From Nectonema munidae (lineage: Eukaryota > Nematomorpha > Nectonematoida > Nectonematidae): a stretch of 64,000 nt of DNA. The position numbers and the translations under genes are program-made. The stretch spans positions 77,501 through 141,500 of the forward strand of contig JAUIRK010000113.1 in the NCBI GenBank assembly GCA_030549495.1, in the 5' to 3' direction. The notes beneath the pieces are model-generated. The model was given only the letters and a program-made list of their open reading frames with translations, was not told the origin of the DNA and made no database searches. Numbering within the stretch: position 1 is the stretch's first letter; each line of letters starts with the position of its first letter. Of the stretch, positions 12,060 through 22,224 are shown piece by piece.

Positions 12060-13380
12060 AGATTACAAATTCTAGGTTAAAATTAAAAAATAGAAATTAA
12101 ATGAGTTACTATAAAAGCAGAAGAAGCAAATAAATTAGTTAACGCTTTAACCGCCATCTTTGATATTGCGACGGTGAAGAAAAAATGGGAAAATACATCG
12201 CATTCTTTAAATTTGTTCGAAAAACAGGATTTCGACGAGTTTTGATAGATTCTGTTTGATTCATATTTTTAGTATTGGAATTGAAAAACACTCTCATATT
12301 TTATTTTAATATTACGAGTATCAAGAGGCAAATTTAGGAATTTGAAATGTTACATTTTTAAAATAAAGTTTACTCCTTGTATGATTTGATATAATAAAAA
12401 TTAGGAGACAACTTGGTAAAAATCTTAGTTTTATTCAAAAGGAATGGAAAATCGATTTTAATAAAGATACATCAGCACCAAAAAAGATGTCAGATGTTAC
12501 TTAGAAGTTGCAAATTTTTGAGTGTTAGAAAAGTTCATTCATTTTTTATATCATTAATAAGTTTAATCACATATGTAAGTTGATGCAAATAGCACAAACA
12601 TCGTTCTTGCCAAATTTTAGAGAATCATAAAACTCGATGGCCAGTTTACTTTCAAACAAACAGCAAAGAAGTTATCAACTTGGATCTGTTTTTGTCTTAA
12701 AATGATCGGGTAACAGCTTTTCTTTTCAAAAGGGGAAATCATCAAAGTTTTTTTAGCTTCTTGACAAAAAGTTTACAACTGACATAAGTTCCCCTTCTGG
12801 TACAAGTTCATGACGATATAGACGTTTACCTATGATTTTGCGTTTAGTTCATTTATCTATTGCATTATGTCCAAAGCATATGCATTCTTTGACATTTCAC
12901 AAAATATGTCGTTTATATTGAAAATGGATCCACTATGCAGCTGATTTTGACTATTCAAAATTTTTCCTCAATTTCCATAATACTTGATTGACAAGTGCTG
13001 AATCAATTTTTAAATGAGGCTTAATGTGTAAAATTTTGGAATCGTATTGTCTGGGTTAGGTTAGTGTAGAATCAGCATTAATGCTAGTGTTAGCGCAATC
13101 GGATATGCATTTAAAAAGAAGAAAGAAGAAGAAGAAATGATCTAATAATAAAAATTTCTTCTTCATTTAAAAACATATACCTTTTTTGACATTCTCGACA
13201 CAAACTTTCCTATTTATTTGTATAAATACACGTCTGATACAGAAACATCGGAACATACATAAATACATACATACTAAAGCATACATACATACATACTGCT
13301 TCCAAATGGACATTAGACACACATACATTGTAATTCTTAAATCTCAAAAACAGTGGTATAAGCTATTTAGTATATTAGAT
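12060..13380. other. Intergenic stretch with microsatellites
   Basis: A GAA-rich run lies at about 13112-13137 and a CATA/TACA run at about 13255-13298. No coding feature was recognised. The GAA run follows TTAGGTTAGTGTAGAATCAG and could be the tail of an eroded retroposon. Confidence 0.45.
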
Positions 13381-13515
13381 AGCTGAATTTGTAGCAAGGC
13401 CCTGGTCAAATGGTAAAGTGGAAAATGGAAAGCCGTCTAAAAGTTCTTGAGCAAATGAGAGCTTTTGATCCAATTAGTAATTTTAAGTAGAGAGGAGAAC
13501 AAGGAAGAGAGAAAA

Positions 13516-13521
13516 TTTATT
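13516..13521 (-). promoter_or_regulatory. Candidate polyadenylation signal AATAAA of gene A
   Basis: AATAAA on the minus strand lies about 110 bases after the stop codon. It is conserved, with its surroundings, at 30316-30321 downstream of the duplicate gene. Confidence 0.45.
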
Positions 13522-13629
13522 TGGAAACACGGAACAATTATAAAAAAGTAGATATTAAAGGCAGTTGAATAAGTTTTAAGCAAATGACATTTTTAATCAA
13601 TTATTATATAGATAGAAATTATTGAGCAG

Positions 13630-14030
13630 CTATTTGAGTCTAACAATCTCAAATTCAACTTGACAGCCATTTTCTGTCTCTCCAATGACGGGAGAATAAC
13701 CCTCGCTCGTTGGCTGAATTATTTGAAAGGACGTTTTTTCAACAAGAGAGTTAGGATCTTTACCATAAAGCGCGTTTTTGTTGTATTGAGACATTTGGAA
13801 TTCAATGCTTCTTGTGTCCATACTTTCCGTCATCTTTAGGATATCCATCTCTAAAATCGAAAAGGATGAACCGTGAGAAACAATTAGGTGTAGCATAAAC
13901 TTACTTCCTCCAGAAAAGTAAAGGCGATATTCGGAAGCAACTTCCCCGTTCCGTAAGAGAAGAAGCGATGCACTTTTGGCTTCATTAATATTAAATTCTA
14001 CTTCCGTCGTATCGAGTAAGGGATTCACAC
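13630..14030 (-). CDS. Gene A exon 5: C-terminal module
   Basis: The acceptor is ACATTGTAAAG and the exon ends in a stop. Conserved pieces in the duplicate are LLDTTEVEFNIN, ASLLLLRNGEVASEY, HLIVSHGSSFSILEMDIL, TESMDTRSIEFQ and GETENGCQV. The length is 401 bases in both copies. Confidence 0.75.
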
Positions 14031-17000
14031 CTTTACAATGTTTAATATTTTTACTCCTCATAATATTCAATCATAAAAATGCTTACTTCCGTGGAGTTTC
14101 GTTTTATGAAAGAACAACTCATATTTGATCAAAAATAGTGATTTTTTATGATATGGCTTATCTGCCTTAGTAAAGAAGCATTTTGAAACACAAATTTGCA
14201 ATTTTACAATAATATATAATATTACAAAATATTTAAATTTAAGCTCAAACTTTTCCTATGGTTTTACGAAGTGTAAAAGGAAACATAGGTTCCATAATAC
14301 TAATAAACATAATTAATTAACTATATTTGCCGTTATACTTAACTGTTTTAAAGATTTTAAATTTGTTAGAAAAAAAATTGATGTATATTTAGCATATATT
14401 GGAAGCATAAAAAATTCCTTATAAAAATAAGTAATAAGTAAAAAATGTTAAGTTTTTATCTTAAAATATTGAGGTTTTAATTCTTTTTCTGCCCAACACA
14501 CCACATTCTTTTGAATTCAAAGATAGAGGGTAAAAATCAGTTTTTCAAAGGATAAAACTTTCCAAAATTTTTGCATGCGTCAAGTTAGTGTGAGAAAGCG
14601 ATAGTTAACCTAGTCATAACAATGAAAGAAAAACGTACGATTTGAAATCTCTGCTTTAAATGAACCTTCCTCCATTTCCTTTTTCTCGAGCGCAAGGTCA
14701 AAGGCTATCTTACCATCACGTATGATAAAGCGTCTAAAGAGGTTTTTATCTAAAAATTGGTCAAACAAGTGAAAGGATAGGAGCAAAGTTATCAAACAAA
14801 ATACTTTGGAATTGCATGGAAAGTGCAGTTGGAAGTCCTTCATGGTTTTTACAATCGATAAAAAAATTGTAATAAGGATGGCCTTTGGGAAAAGTTATCG
14901 ACAAAATCGTTTCCCTATTTTCACTAACCTCGGTGTTTTCTTAAAAATTAGTTTAAGTCATTACAAGTTAAGCAATGAAAAGAGGAAAAACAGTGAAACC
15001 TGATACTGTAGTGCCTATGGAAAGTTTGCAGACTCCAGAAAAGTCGGTTTCAACCAAAAATGTTGCCTTTGAGTCACTGATAGAGATATCTTTAAGGTCA
15101 ATTCCTAAAATCGTGTATTTATATAGCAAGTTTCTATGTTTGTAAAAAATTAAACAAAAGATTTCTTTACTTTGGTAGCCAGTGCGTTTCACTTTTTGTT
15201 TAAACTCGCCAAATTTCGTTTTAACATTAATTTCAAGCTTTCGCAGAGAGTTAAAATGAGGAAAAAACTCGTAATTTTCAGCTCTATTATCAATGTCAAA
15301 TTCCACCACTTTTTTTTCTTCTTCAAATTGTGTAAAAAAAGTTCCTACATTTTCAACGCCTCCACTTTTCCATTTTAAATGAACGGAATCATTTTTAAAT
15401 ATCACTGAACTCAACGACGTTCCTTCATTAATTTGAGCATCTAAATTCAAGCAACTTTTTATAAAAAAAATCTTTTAAAAAGTAATTAATGAACCATTTT
15501 GTGTTTCGCTTGAAAAAGCTGCAGAATTTTCGATTTCGTTTTCAACCCTAAAGATTGGCTTATCCTTTCCTTCTACGCAGGTCAAAGCCTTACCATTACA
15601 TTGCGCGGAATTTTGATTGCTAGGATCACAAGAGATTTTAAACTGAAAGCAAAGAGGTTCATTGCAAAGTTCTTGCCCTGTTTTATCTAAAATAAACGAG
15701 AAAAGTAATCGAAATTTGCGTTGTTTTATGTGCTTTTCAAGATTTTAAAAATTGGCCTACAAAAAAGGGTATAAAAATTTTTTTTGAATCCACCCCCCCC
15801 CCCCCCCTCTCCTGCAAATCTTGTCCAGCAAAACAAATTATATACGTACCTAAGATTACTGCGAGTTTATTTTTTACGCACATCTACCCGCATTTTTTTA
15901 GAAGTAAATTTTTGCGTCTTAGATTATAATTTCTTCTGAAAAGCGATTACGACTTTTGTTTTCTATAAATCCTCTACTTCGAATCCGCTTCACCGCCTTT
16001 CAAAATGTTTTGATTAGATTTAAGGAAAGTTACTATCCTTAAGCAACTATACTAATTAAATGTACGCTTTAAGGAATCCTCACTACCCTTCTTCATCCAA
16101 ACTATCTTTGTTTTGTCTTTCTTTTATTTCTCTTTGCCTTGGTTTCCATCATTATTATCCTTACAGAAACTCCATTTCTTTTTATGTGTATATATGTTTC
16201 ATATTCATGTATATACAGGCCCGTCGCTAGAGTTATGTTGCAGGGGGAGGGGGGGGGGCAAATCACATTATTAAATTTTTGTCATAAACTGGAAAATTTT
16301 TATTCTCAAAAATTTCATTAAATATTAATTTTAAAATAGGATTAGTCTTTTTCTCAAACTAAACTCATGCATATATTCTTCTTTTGTGACTTCTGAAGTA
16401 TAATCCTTCATGAAGGACTGTAAAACAAGAGCTTCTTTTCTTTCTTGATTGCAAGCACTTCTTGTTGGGGTGAAAACCCTTTTCAAATTTGAAAACACTC
16501 TTTCACAAACTGCTGTTGAAACACCAAAAGTGATGCAACCTTAAAAATTGAACACTTTCTATCACATATCAAAGTTGTTTGAAATCATACCAGCATATAG
16601 TGTAAAAAGATTTGGAAATGCCTCTTTCATGTTGTAAAATATAGAAAACACATCTTCAAGGCATTTGTGTATTTTCATAGATGTCTTCTATAGAAAGTAT
16701 GATGTCCCTTTCTTACGAGCCAATCAAAAATTATGATCCAATCAAAACACGTATGCTTGATACATTCTGTGATCAGAAAAAATTAAAGGCGAGACACATA
16801 AAAAGGCATCCGCCTAGTCAGACACAAACATCAGATCTAAAACACATGTTTGTTGGCATTTTGTAAGACAGTAGAAAAACCTCAAAACGAAAAAGCGCCC
16901 ACGCATTGTAAGACAGTAGACAAAATTATACAGTATGTATGATGAAGAGTGAGAAACAATGAAAACTTGATATTGGCTAGTAGTAAAGATGTTCGTACAC

Positions 17001-18852
17001 TCAGTCTCTATCACATAACTGAAGCATAAACTTGAAACAAATGACAACAGAAGAAAAGCAGACATACAATAGATCTCTTGTAGCCAACATGTGTTTTTCA
17101 TTAAAGTTTGCTGCAAACAAGTATGATGAGTATTCAGCAGTATTTTTCGACCAACTCTAATGTCGACTTATCCCCTTGTTTTCAGTATAATTCAAGGCGA
17201 TAGAAAAATGATTAAGATATTAAAACTTGCAAAGACAACTGTTATAATAAATAAGATGTACATTTTTTAACGACACTCAGAGGAGGCAAAAAAAATTCAG
17301 GGGGGGGAGGGGGCAATGCCCCCCCCCCCTTATCGACGGGCCTGTGTATATACATATCCATCAGTCATCATAATTTGATTGCTGATTGGCGTAACAATAT
17401 TCACATAAATTTATGCTATATTAACATATTTGTCTTTGTATTTCTAAGAGGGTATACCTTTGCAGATTTTGATATTTTATTTTTATCATAAACAAATAAT
17501 ATACGACTCAAAATCTTATGTGAATCATGATAATGCTATGAATATTTTACGCGTGGTAAATCAACTTTAATTCGTAGATGGTGGATGTTTTTAAAAGTTG
17601 CCACATTTAAATTTAGGCAAAAGTAATGACTTCATCCTGATTCTAGTCATAGTCTAGTAAGCCTATTCTCAGTCGAATATTGAAACTCTTGACATCTTGA
17701 ATAGCAGGACTAATTTAAATTCACTAAATTTGAATAAATTCCCGAAAAAAGGCTATTTGTTCAGACAATATAACGGCCTTGAAATTTTGGATTTGTGTGC
17801 GCAAAGGGGCGGAATTTTTCCACCTTCAAAGTTTGAACTCACGTCCTCACAGTTTTTTTAACGACCTCTAATTTTTTTAATCTTCAATAACCTACACCCA
17901 AAAGTAAGTTTCCTCTTTAAACTTCGTAGAAAACTTGTTAGAGAAGCAAGCTTTCTCATCACCATGTATTGTACGCAGTACTTTCGCTTAGCAAACAAAA
18001 GTGTTTTTCCTGCTCCTATCTAATATCTTATTGTTCATTACTGTTACTATTTTGTAGTTAGATCTCCGTGCTGCACTTTTGTTAAACCTTTGGAATCCAA
18101 CGCACCCAAAAATGAAAAAAGAACTCTTCATAGGCGACTTCAAATTTAATTATATAGAGTTTCAGATTTGACTTTTATAATTGCAACATTGCGCATACTT
18201 GTTGATCACATTTATGTATATGTAAAGCGTCTCAAGCGAATTGAATGAAGGTTTTGTTTTTATTGATTGTTGTTTCCATATAAAGTAAGTTTTTTCAGTA
18301 AGTAATTTAACGAAACGTCATCCTCCTTAATTACGAACTTGAAAACCCAGAAAGAATTATGACTGTGTAAATATCCAATGCGAAAATGTTTAGTTCCCAT
18401 TCTCCTCAAAGATAAAATATTCTGACGAAGGCCTATGCATACAGCATATAAGGTAAAATAAAAATATGCCTTCATTATAAACCTTTCACGGAACATTGAG
18501 GTATTGAATATATAAAACTGCGTAAAGTTTTATACATTTTTTTATGTGAGCAAATAGCTGGTCATGTGGGAAATCCGCTTCGGACATCGTTGGCTGCCAT
18601 ATGTTTATTCAACTGTAGAATAAGTTGAAAAATTAAGTCATCATAAAAAGATTAGAAGTGTACTTAATACTACAAAGTTGAAAGTTTATGAATATTATCT
18701 CTTTAATATTGGTCAGAAAAATATATTGGAAGAAAAGTATCATGATTTAAAATTTTTTATGTTTTATATTTATTAGAGAGCAAGAATTTACCACATTCAC
18801 CAAAAGTTGTTAGAAGGATCGCGCCGAAAAGAAGGAAGATAGGATGCAACAT
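13630..18852 (-). CDS. Secreted protein of unrecognised family, five exons (gene A)
   Basis: The exons are 18852-18792, 15686-15495, 15440-15000, 14749-14639 and 14030-13630. They join into 402 codons including the stop, and every junction has GT and AG. All four introns are phase 1, which is typical of exon-shuffled extracellular proteins. Exon 1 is a hydrophobic signal peptide. Exon 2 has five cysteines, exons 3 and 5 have one each, and exons 3 and 5 look rich in beta strand. There is no transmembrane segment after the signal, so secretion is likely. Exon 5 faintly recalls the Methyltransf_FA beta-sandwich repeat, but I would not assign it. The start is the only ATG before the hydrophobic run and is conserved in the duplicate. 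A pyrimidine-rich tract ending TTTCAG eight bases before the ATG suggests an upstream non-coding exon. Intron 1 (3.1 kb) holds a hAT insertion, and intron 2 is only 54 bp. Function unknown. Exon joining is inferred from splice motifs, frame and conservation between the copies. Confidence 0.75.
14639..14749 (-). CDS. Gene A exon 4: 37-codon linker
   Basis: The acceptor is CCAATTTTTAG and the donor is C|GTACGT (GTAAGA in the duplicate). The peptide includes KNLFRRFIIRDGKIAFDLAL and ends GSFKAEISN. The length is identical in both copies. Confidence 0.65.
15000..15440 (-). CDS. Gene A exon 3: 147-codon module
   Basis: The acceptor is GAATTTAG and the donor is TCAG|GTTTCA. The segment begins AQINEGTSLSSVIFKNDSVH and contains KLEINVKTKFGEFKQKV and ISDSKATFLVETDFSGVCK. 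The alternating hydrophobic pattern suggests a beta-sandwich, but no family was recognised. Confidence 0.7.
15495..15686 (-). CDS. Gene A exon 2: five-cysteine module
   Basis: The exon is preceded by the acceptor TTTATTTTAG. The cysteines lie in CNEPLC, ISCDPSNQNSAQC and ALTC, and all five are conserved in the duplicate. The exon ends with ENEIENSA..SSETQN and the weak donor G|GTTCAT. Confidence 0.7.
15793..15807. repeat. Poly-C tract in intron 1 of gene A
   Basis: Fifteen or so C residues in a row, 107 bases upstream of exon 2, between T-rich and CT-rich DNA. The duplicate has nothing comparable at this position. Confidence 0.8.
16216..17344 (-). mobile_element. Non-autonomous hAT element with perfect 8-bp target duplication
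   Basis: The element starts CAGGCCCGTCG and ends CGACGGGCCTG (11-bp perfect terminal inverted repeats). It is flanked on both sides by TGTATATA (16208-16215 and 17345-17352), the 8-bp duplication expected of hAT. Inside the left end, on the minus strand at about 16530-16340, is the hAT C-terminal dimerisation motif FGVSTAVCERVFSNLKRVF followed by TPTRSACNQERKEALVLQSF. The rest of the transposase is missing, so this is a deletion derivative of an autonomous element. The subterminal DNA is G-rich on the left and G/C-rich on the right. It sits in intron 1 of gene A and is absent from the duplicate, so it inserted after the duplication or was lost from the other copy. Confidence 0.92.
17353..18330. 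other. Remainder of intron 1 of gene A
   Basis: AT-rich sequence without further recognised elements. The open frame at 18496-18260 lies at the start of the region conserved with 35.1 kb and shows no motif. Confidence 0.5.
18792..18852 (-). CDS. Gene A exon 1: signal peptide
   Basis: Twenty residues, MLHPIFLLFGAILLTTFGEC, plus one base. The donor G|GTAAAT is conserved in the duplicate at 35488. The hydrophobic core LHPIFLLF...AILLTTFG fits a cleavable signal. Confidence 0.7.
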
Positions 18853-19889
18853 GTCTTTAGCTGAAATTGCAAAATAATGAAGTGAAAAGTTATGAGGACA
18901 CAGCTTGATAAATAGTTGTTTATGGGGTTGAAGAAAAATATTTACGTCAGAGAGAGGAAAACAGACACGTGGGCTGGAAAGTAAGGTATATCTTGATGAT
19001 GTGTCCTTCCTAGAAGGAGTCATTTTATGTAAACAGGGAATTAGAAATTCAGGCTTACAATGCTCCTTGTCGCGAAGGAGCAAAAAAGTTTTTTTGTAAT
19101 ATTTTCTAAAATACACCTTTCTCCAACAAATTTACACATCATACTGAGATGCAGCTAAAGACGTCAAAACTGGGATGATGCTTATAATATCCAAACTTCA
19201 TAATCAGTGCTGGATTAAGCTTCTTAGATGCCATAAGTAATTAAGACTTTGGTGGGCGATATGATGCAATCAAAATGTTGAATCATCAAAATGAACAAAA
19301 CCAAGATTAAAAAACGGGAGAATGTTTTTTTTGCTTACTTTTACTCATATTTAAGACTCTAAATCTCGACCAACCGTAAGACAAGTAAAGTAATATGGAA
19401 AGTATGCTGACAAGCCAAACATGTCTTTTAATGATATAAAATTCAAAATTATTGGCTAAACGAAAGTCTGTTGATCGCCTTTGAAATGAGGTTTAGGGGC
19501 CGTATAAATTGATAGAAAAAGATTATAATTAATTGTCGTATACACTTTGTCGGAATTCAATCTCCTAATTTAGCGTGATAATATTTCGAATTTGACATTT
19601 ACAAGAATCAGGCTTTTACTGCACAAACAATCATGTCAAAGATTATTTATCATTGAAATTTAGCATAGAGTTTTGAATCTGCATGAGGAACAGTGCCTGT
19701 AAAGTGCAGCTTATAGCAGAAATTTACTGCCATTAGTGTTCTTATAAAAAAATATTCACAAAAGAGATTCACATTACTGTAGCAAAAGAACCTAAAAACA
19801 GTACCTACTCTATGCCGTTGAAAATGATTTGGAAAAAAATCATCCCAAACATATGCTCTCGCGTTCTACGATTGGATGAAAAAAAGGAA

Positions 19890-20925
19890 TAGATGAAAGG
19901 CTTGAATTTATGGGAAGTGTCACTACCCATCATATGCCTGGTTGGGGAAATGGAATGCTAAATCACGTTAAACAACTTCTTGATAGAATACTTTTTCATT
20001 CCTTCGGTTGCCTTCCGATCAATGAGTTACCATTACGACATATTATGAGTATTATGACAAAACTTGATGGACCAAGGTGGGGTGGTTGTGTTGGTAGACT
20101 TTTAAGCAAAGTAGAAGCTCTTGAAAGAAAACGGATTTTGATGCTATTTCACTTTTAGAACCATTTATTGAAATTGATGATGATGTCATTATTGCATTTT
20201 GGCTTGGAAATATCTTCCAGCCATAACAAAACGTAGGCTTGATTCTAAAACAGCAGCTTATAGGTGCGAACCGTTGTCGCACATGAGGTGAGTGACTGCG
20301 ATGTTTGCTTCTACATATGAGCAAACCTAATCTTGTGTCTGAATACACAAAAATCTTGAAAATGCTTGAAACTAAGAATAACGCAATTATATTTATATCA
20401 ATGCTTTTGGAAATTAAGTTACTATTAAACCTGGTCTTTGCTATCTTATCAAATTATATAGTCTTTGACAAAAACAAGATATGAAAGGTAAAAATATTTT
20501 AAAGCATTACTTAAAAATTGAATCATGGTGGGCTCATCCAGAAAATGTGCTTGTTTTTTTAAGAAATGGGAATGAATATGGACCTATCAATACTCGACCT
20601 TTTAAGATTCCAAGTACAGTCAACCTTAATGCTACTGATCTGAGAAAACTTTTCACTGGGAAAAAGAAACTGTAACAGAGCCTATTTTCATAGCAAAAAA
20701 TGTCTCGCAGACAGCTCTACGACTTGAAAAGTACTCCATTAAAACTTCTTCCGTATTCTTTGTATACACAAGATTGTGAGCGAGCAGTAACGTGGTCACA
20801 TATGGCGCTGAAATAGTTTGTGGAAGGGAGAAAGGAGATGGCTTTAATAAGACCCAAGTTCAAAACAGAGAAATCATGCCCTCTTTAAAAAGAAAAAAGA
20901 CTTTTCTAATTTGTTAGTGGATATG
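19890..20925 (+). pseudogene. Decayed repetitive coding relic (transposon-like family)
   Basis: Scattered frames carry a consistent set of motifs. FGCLPINELPLRHIM and TKLDGPRWGGCVGRLL are at 19990-20105. LSKPNLVSEYTKILKM is near 20318-20360, and WWAHPENVLVFLRNG is near 20525-20575. RPFKIPSTVNLNATDLRKLF is near 20595-20655. YTQDCERAV and KEMALIRPKFKTEKSC are near 20765-20875. The same ordered motifs (NELPxRHLF, DGxTxGPxxFxG, FxAHPENxLL, FxVPxxNFxATDY and TQxVERxV) recur, as I remember them, in a repetitive arthropod and cnidarian family of uncertain superfamily. The copy has many frame breaks and stops. It ends just before a piggyBac fragment, but the two are unrelated in motif content. Confidence 0.55.
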
Positions 20926-21178
20926 TGAAATTTAGATATATTATTATTTTTAGGTTTTAAATTTTTGATAAAAATTTGTTGAATACTTCAAATAAAAAAA
21001 CAAATCTTTGCACAACATATAATATTATATGAATTTTTCTAGACAAAATTTCATCTATATTTCTAAATTATTTCTATACATCTATATTATCTAGACAAAG
21101 TTTAACAAATTTTTTTACATCTTTAGGCAGTAACTTGTACAGGTGTAAATTTTATTTTTTTAATTTCGTACTAAAATT

Positions 21179-21770
21179 ATGACGTACCCTCCTGTACACT
21201 TTGCTAAAAGAAGAAACAAATTTGGAGAGAAATCTGTAAAGCATCCACATATAGTAAATTTGTACAATAAACATATGGGTAGTGTGGATGTGATGGGTAA
21301 ACTTTTAGGATCATAAAGACCAGTGGTTCCCAACCTTTTTTAGTTTGCGGGACCCTTGGCGAGCCTTTAAAAATTCCTCACACCCTTTGAAGAAAAACTT
21401 ATTTAAAATTTCCATAATTTTTTTATTTCTACATCTGCATTGATGCAACAATACCTTATACAGAGATCATATAAAAAAAATTATACTGATCCTGCTATCA
21501 CAGAAAATACAATAATAATACAAATATTTAATGTTAAGTTTTAAAGTAGTTGCACAATTTTGGCGGCACCCTTAAAAAATCTTAAGGCGCGGCAAACCGG
21601 TTGGAACAAAATTTATTATAGAAAGTGTTCGTTGTGATTTGTCTGAACATTCAGCAGTAAAAACTACACAAAGAAGATGCAAAATTTGTTAAAAAAAATT
21701 TACAACAAAAATGTTCAATAAATGCAATGTGAGACTTCATAATGAAAGAGGACACTTTGTTTTGATTTTT
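21179..21770 (+). pseudogene. piggyBac transposase C-terminal fragment split by a MITE
   Basis: Before the insertion, the frame at 21182-21316 reads TYPPVHFAKRR...HPHIVNLYNKHMGSVDVMGKLL, matching the piggyBac block around the third catalytic aspartate (usually YNKxMGGVDxxD). After it, 21613-21770 gives SEHSAVKTTQRRCKIC and NKCNVRLHNERGHF, which resembles the cysteine-rich C-terminal domain. The copy has additional stops. Upstream transposase sequence is missing. Confidence 0.75.
21321..21612. mobile_element. hAT-type MITE inserted into piggyBac
   Basis: The left end CAGTGGTTCCCAACCTTTTT and the eroded right end AACCGGTTGGAACA form an imperfect inverted repeat. CAGTGGTTCYCAACC is a common hAT MITE terminus. 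The interior is AT-rich and non-coding. Its position inside the piggyBac reading region makes it the younger of the two. Confidence 0.7.
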
Positions 21771-21779
21771 ATCATAAAA

Positions 21780-22200
21780 AATGAATATTTTTAACTTTTT
21801 TTATATTAAAGTTTTTTTGTGTACAAAACCAACAATATTCCTTTAAAGGAAAATTAGAAAAAAAAGGATTTTTAAAAATATTTTTTTCAATTCTAACTAT
21901 CAGAATATTTGAAAATATTCTTCAAAAGTATTCTAATTTTCGTACTTTTTGTTTTATTTTATGCAGTAAATAATTTTCGGTAGGAAAACAGTTGAAAGCA
22001 AAGCATCAATTTCTTGTTATGTGGAAATGTGTGTCTTTGATTACACTTTTGTGTAATATTGATAGATAAGATATTTATTAAGACTATGAACAGATTACAA
22101 CAAAACAATGCATATATTGAAACAGATGTAGGTAACATTTAACATTAAGATAAGCACGCACAAATAGTCAGAAATGACCGCTTGTATGACAGATATTTAT
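21780..22200. other. AT-rich stretch, nothing recognised
   Basis: No coding motif is visible. It lies between the piggyBac fragment and the 3' end of the next LINE. Confidence 0.45.
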
Positions 22201-22224
22201 AAGTTACAACATTTAACTCAAAAA

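Larger units (their letters stand above)
13386..19640. repeat. Segmental duplication, copy A
   Basis: This block matches 30189-36650 in the same orientation, 16.8 kb away. It begins sharply at GAATTTGTAGCAAGGCC and ends near CAGGCTTTTACTGCACAAAC (about 19611-19632). The matched parts are the gene's 3' flank and exons 2-5 (13.39-15.7 kb), and then exon 1 plus about 0.8 kb upstream (18.3-19.64 kb). The intervening intron 1 is largely unalignable by eye and contains a hAT insertion only in this copy. Confidence 0.85.

Noticed and set aside
18757-19116. Open frame of 119 codons reading through exon 1 of gene A
   Set aside because: Only the last part, from the methionine at 18852 to the donor at 18792, fits the gene. 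The upstream part crosses a splice-acceptor-like sequence and is not conserved as protein in the duplicate.
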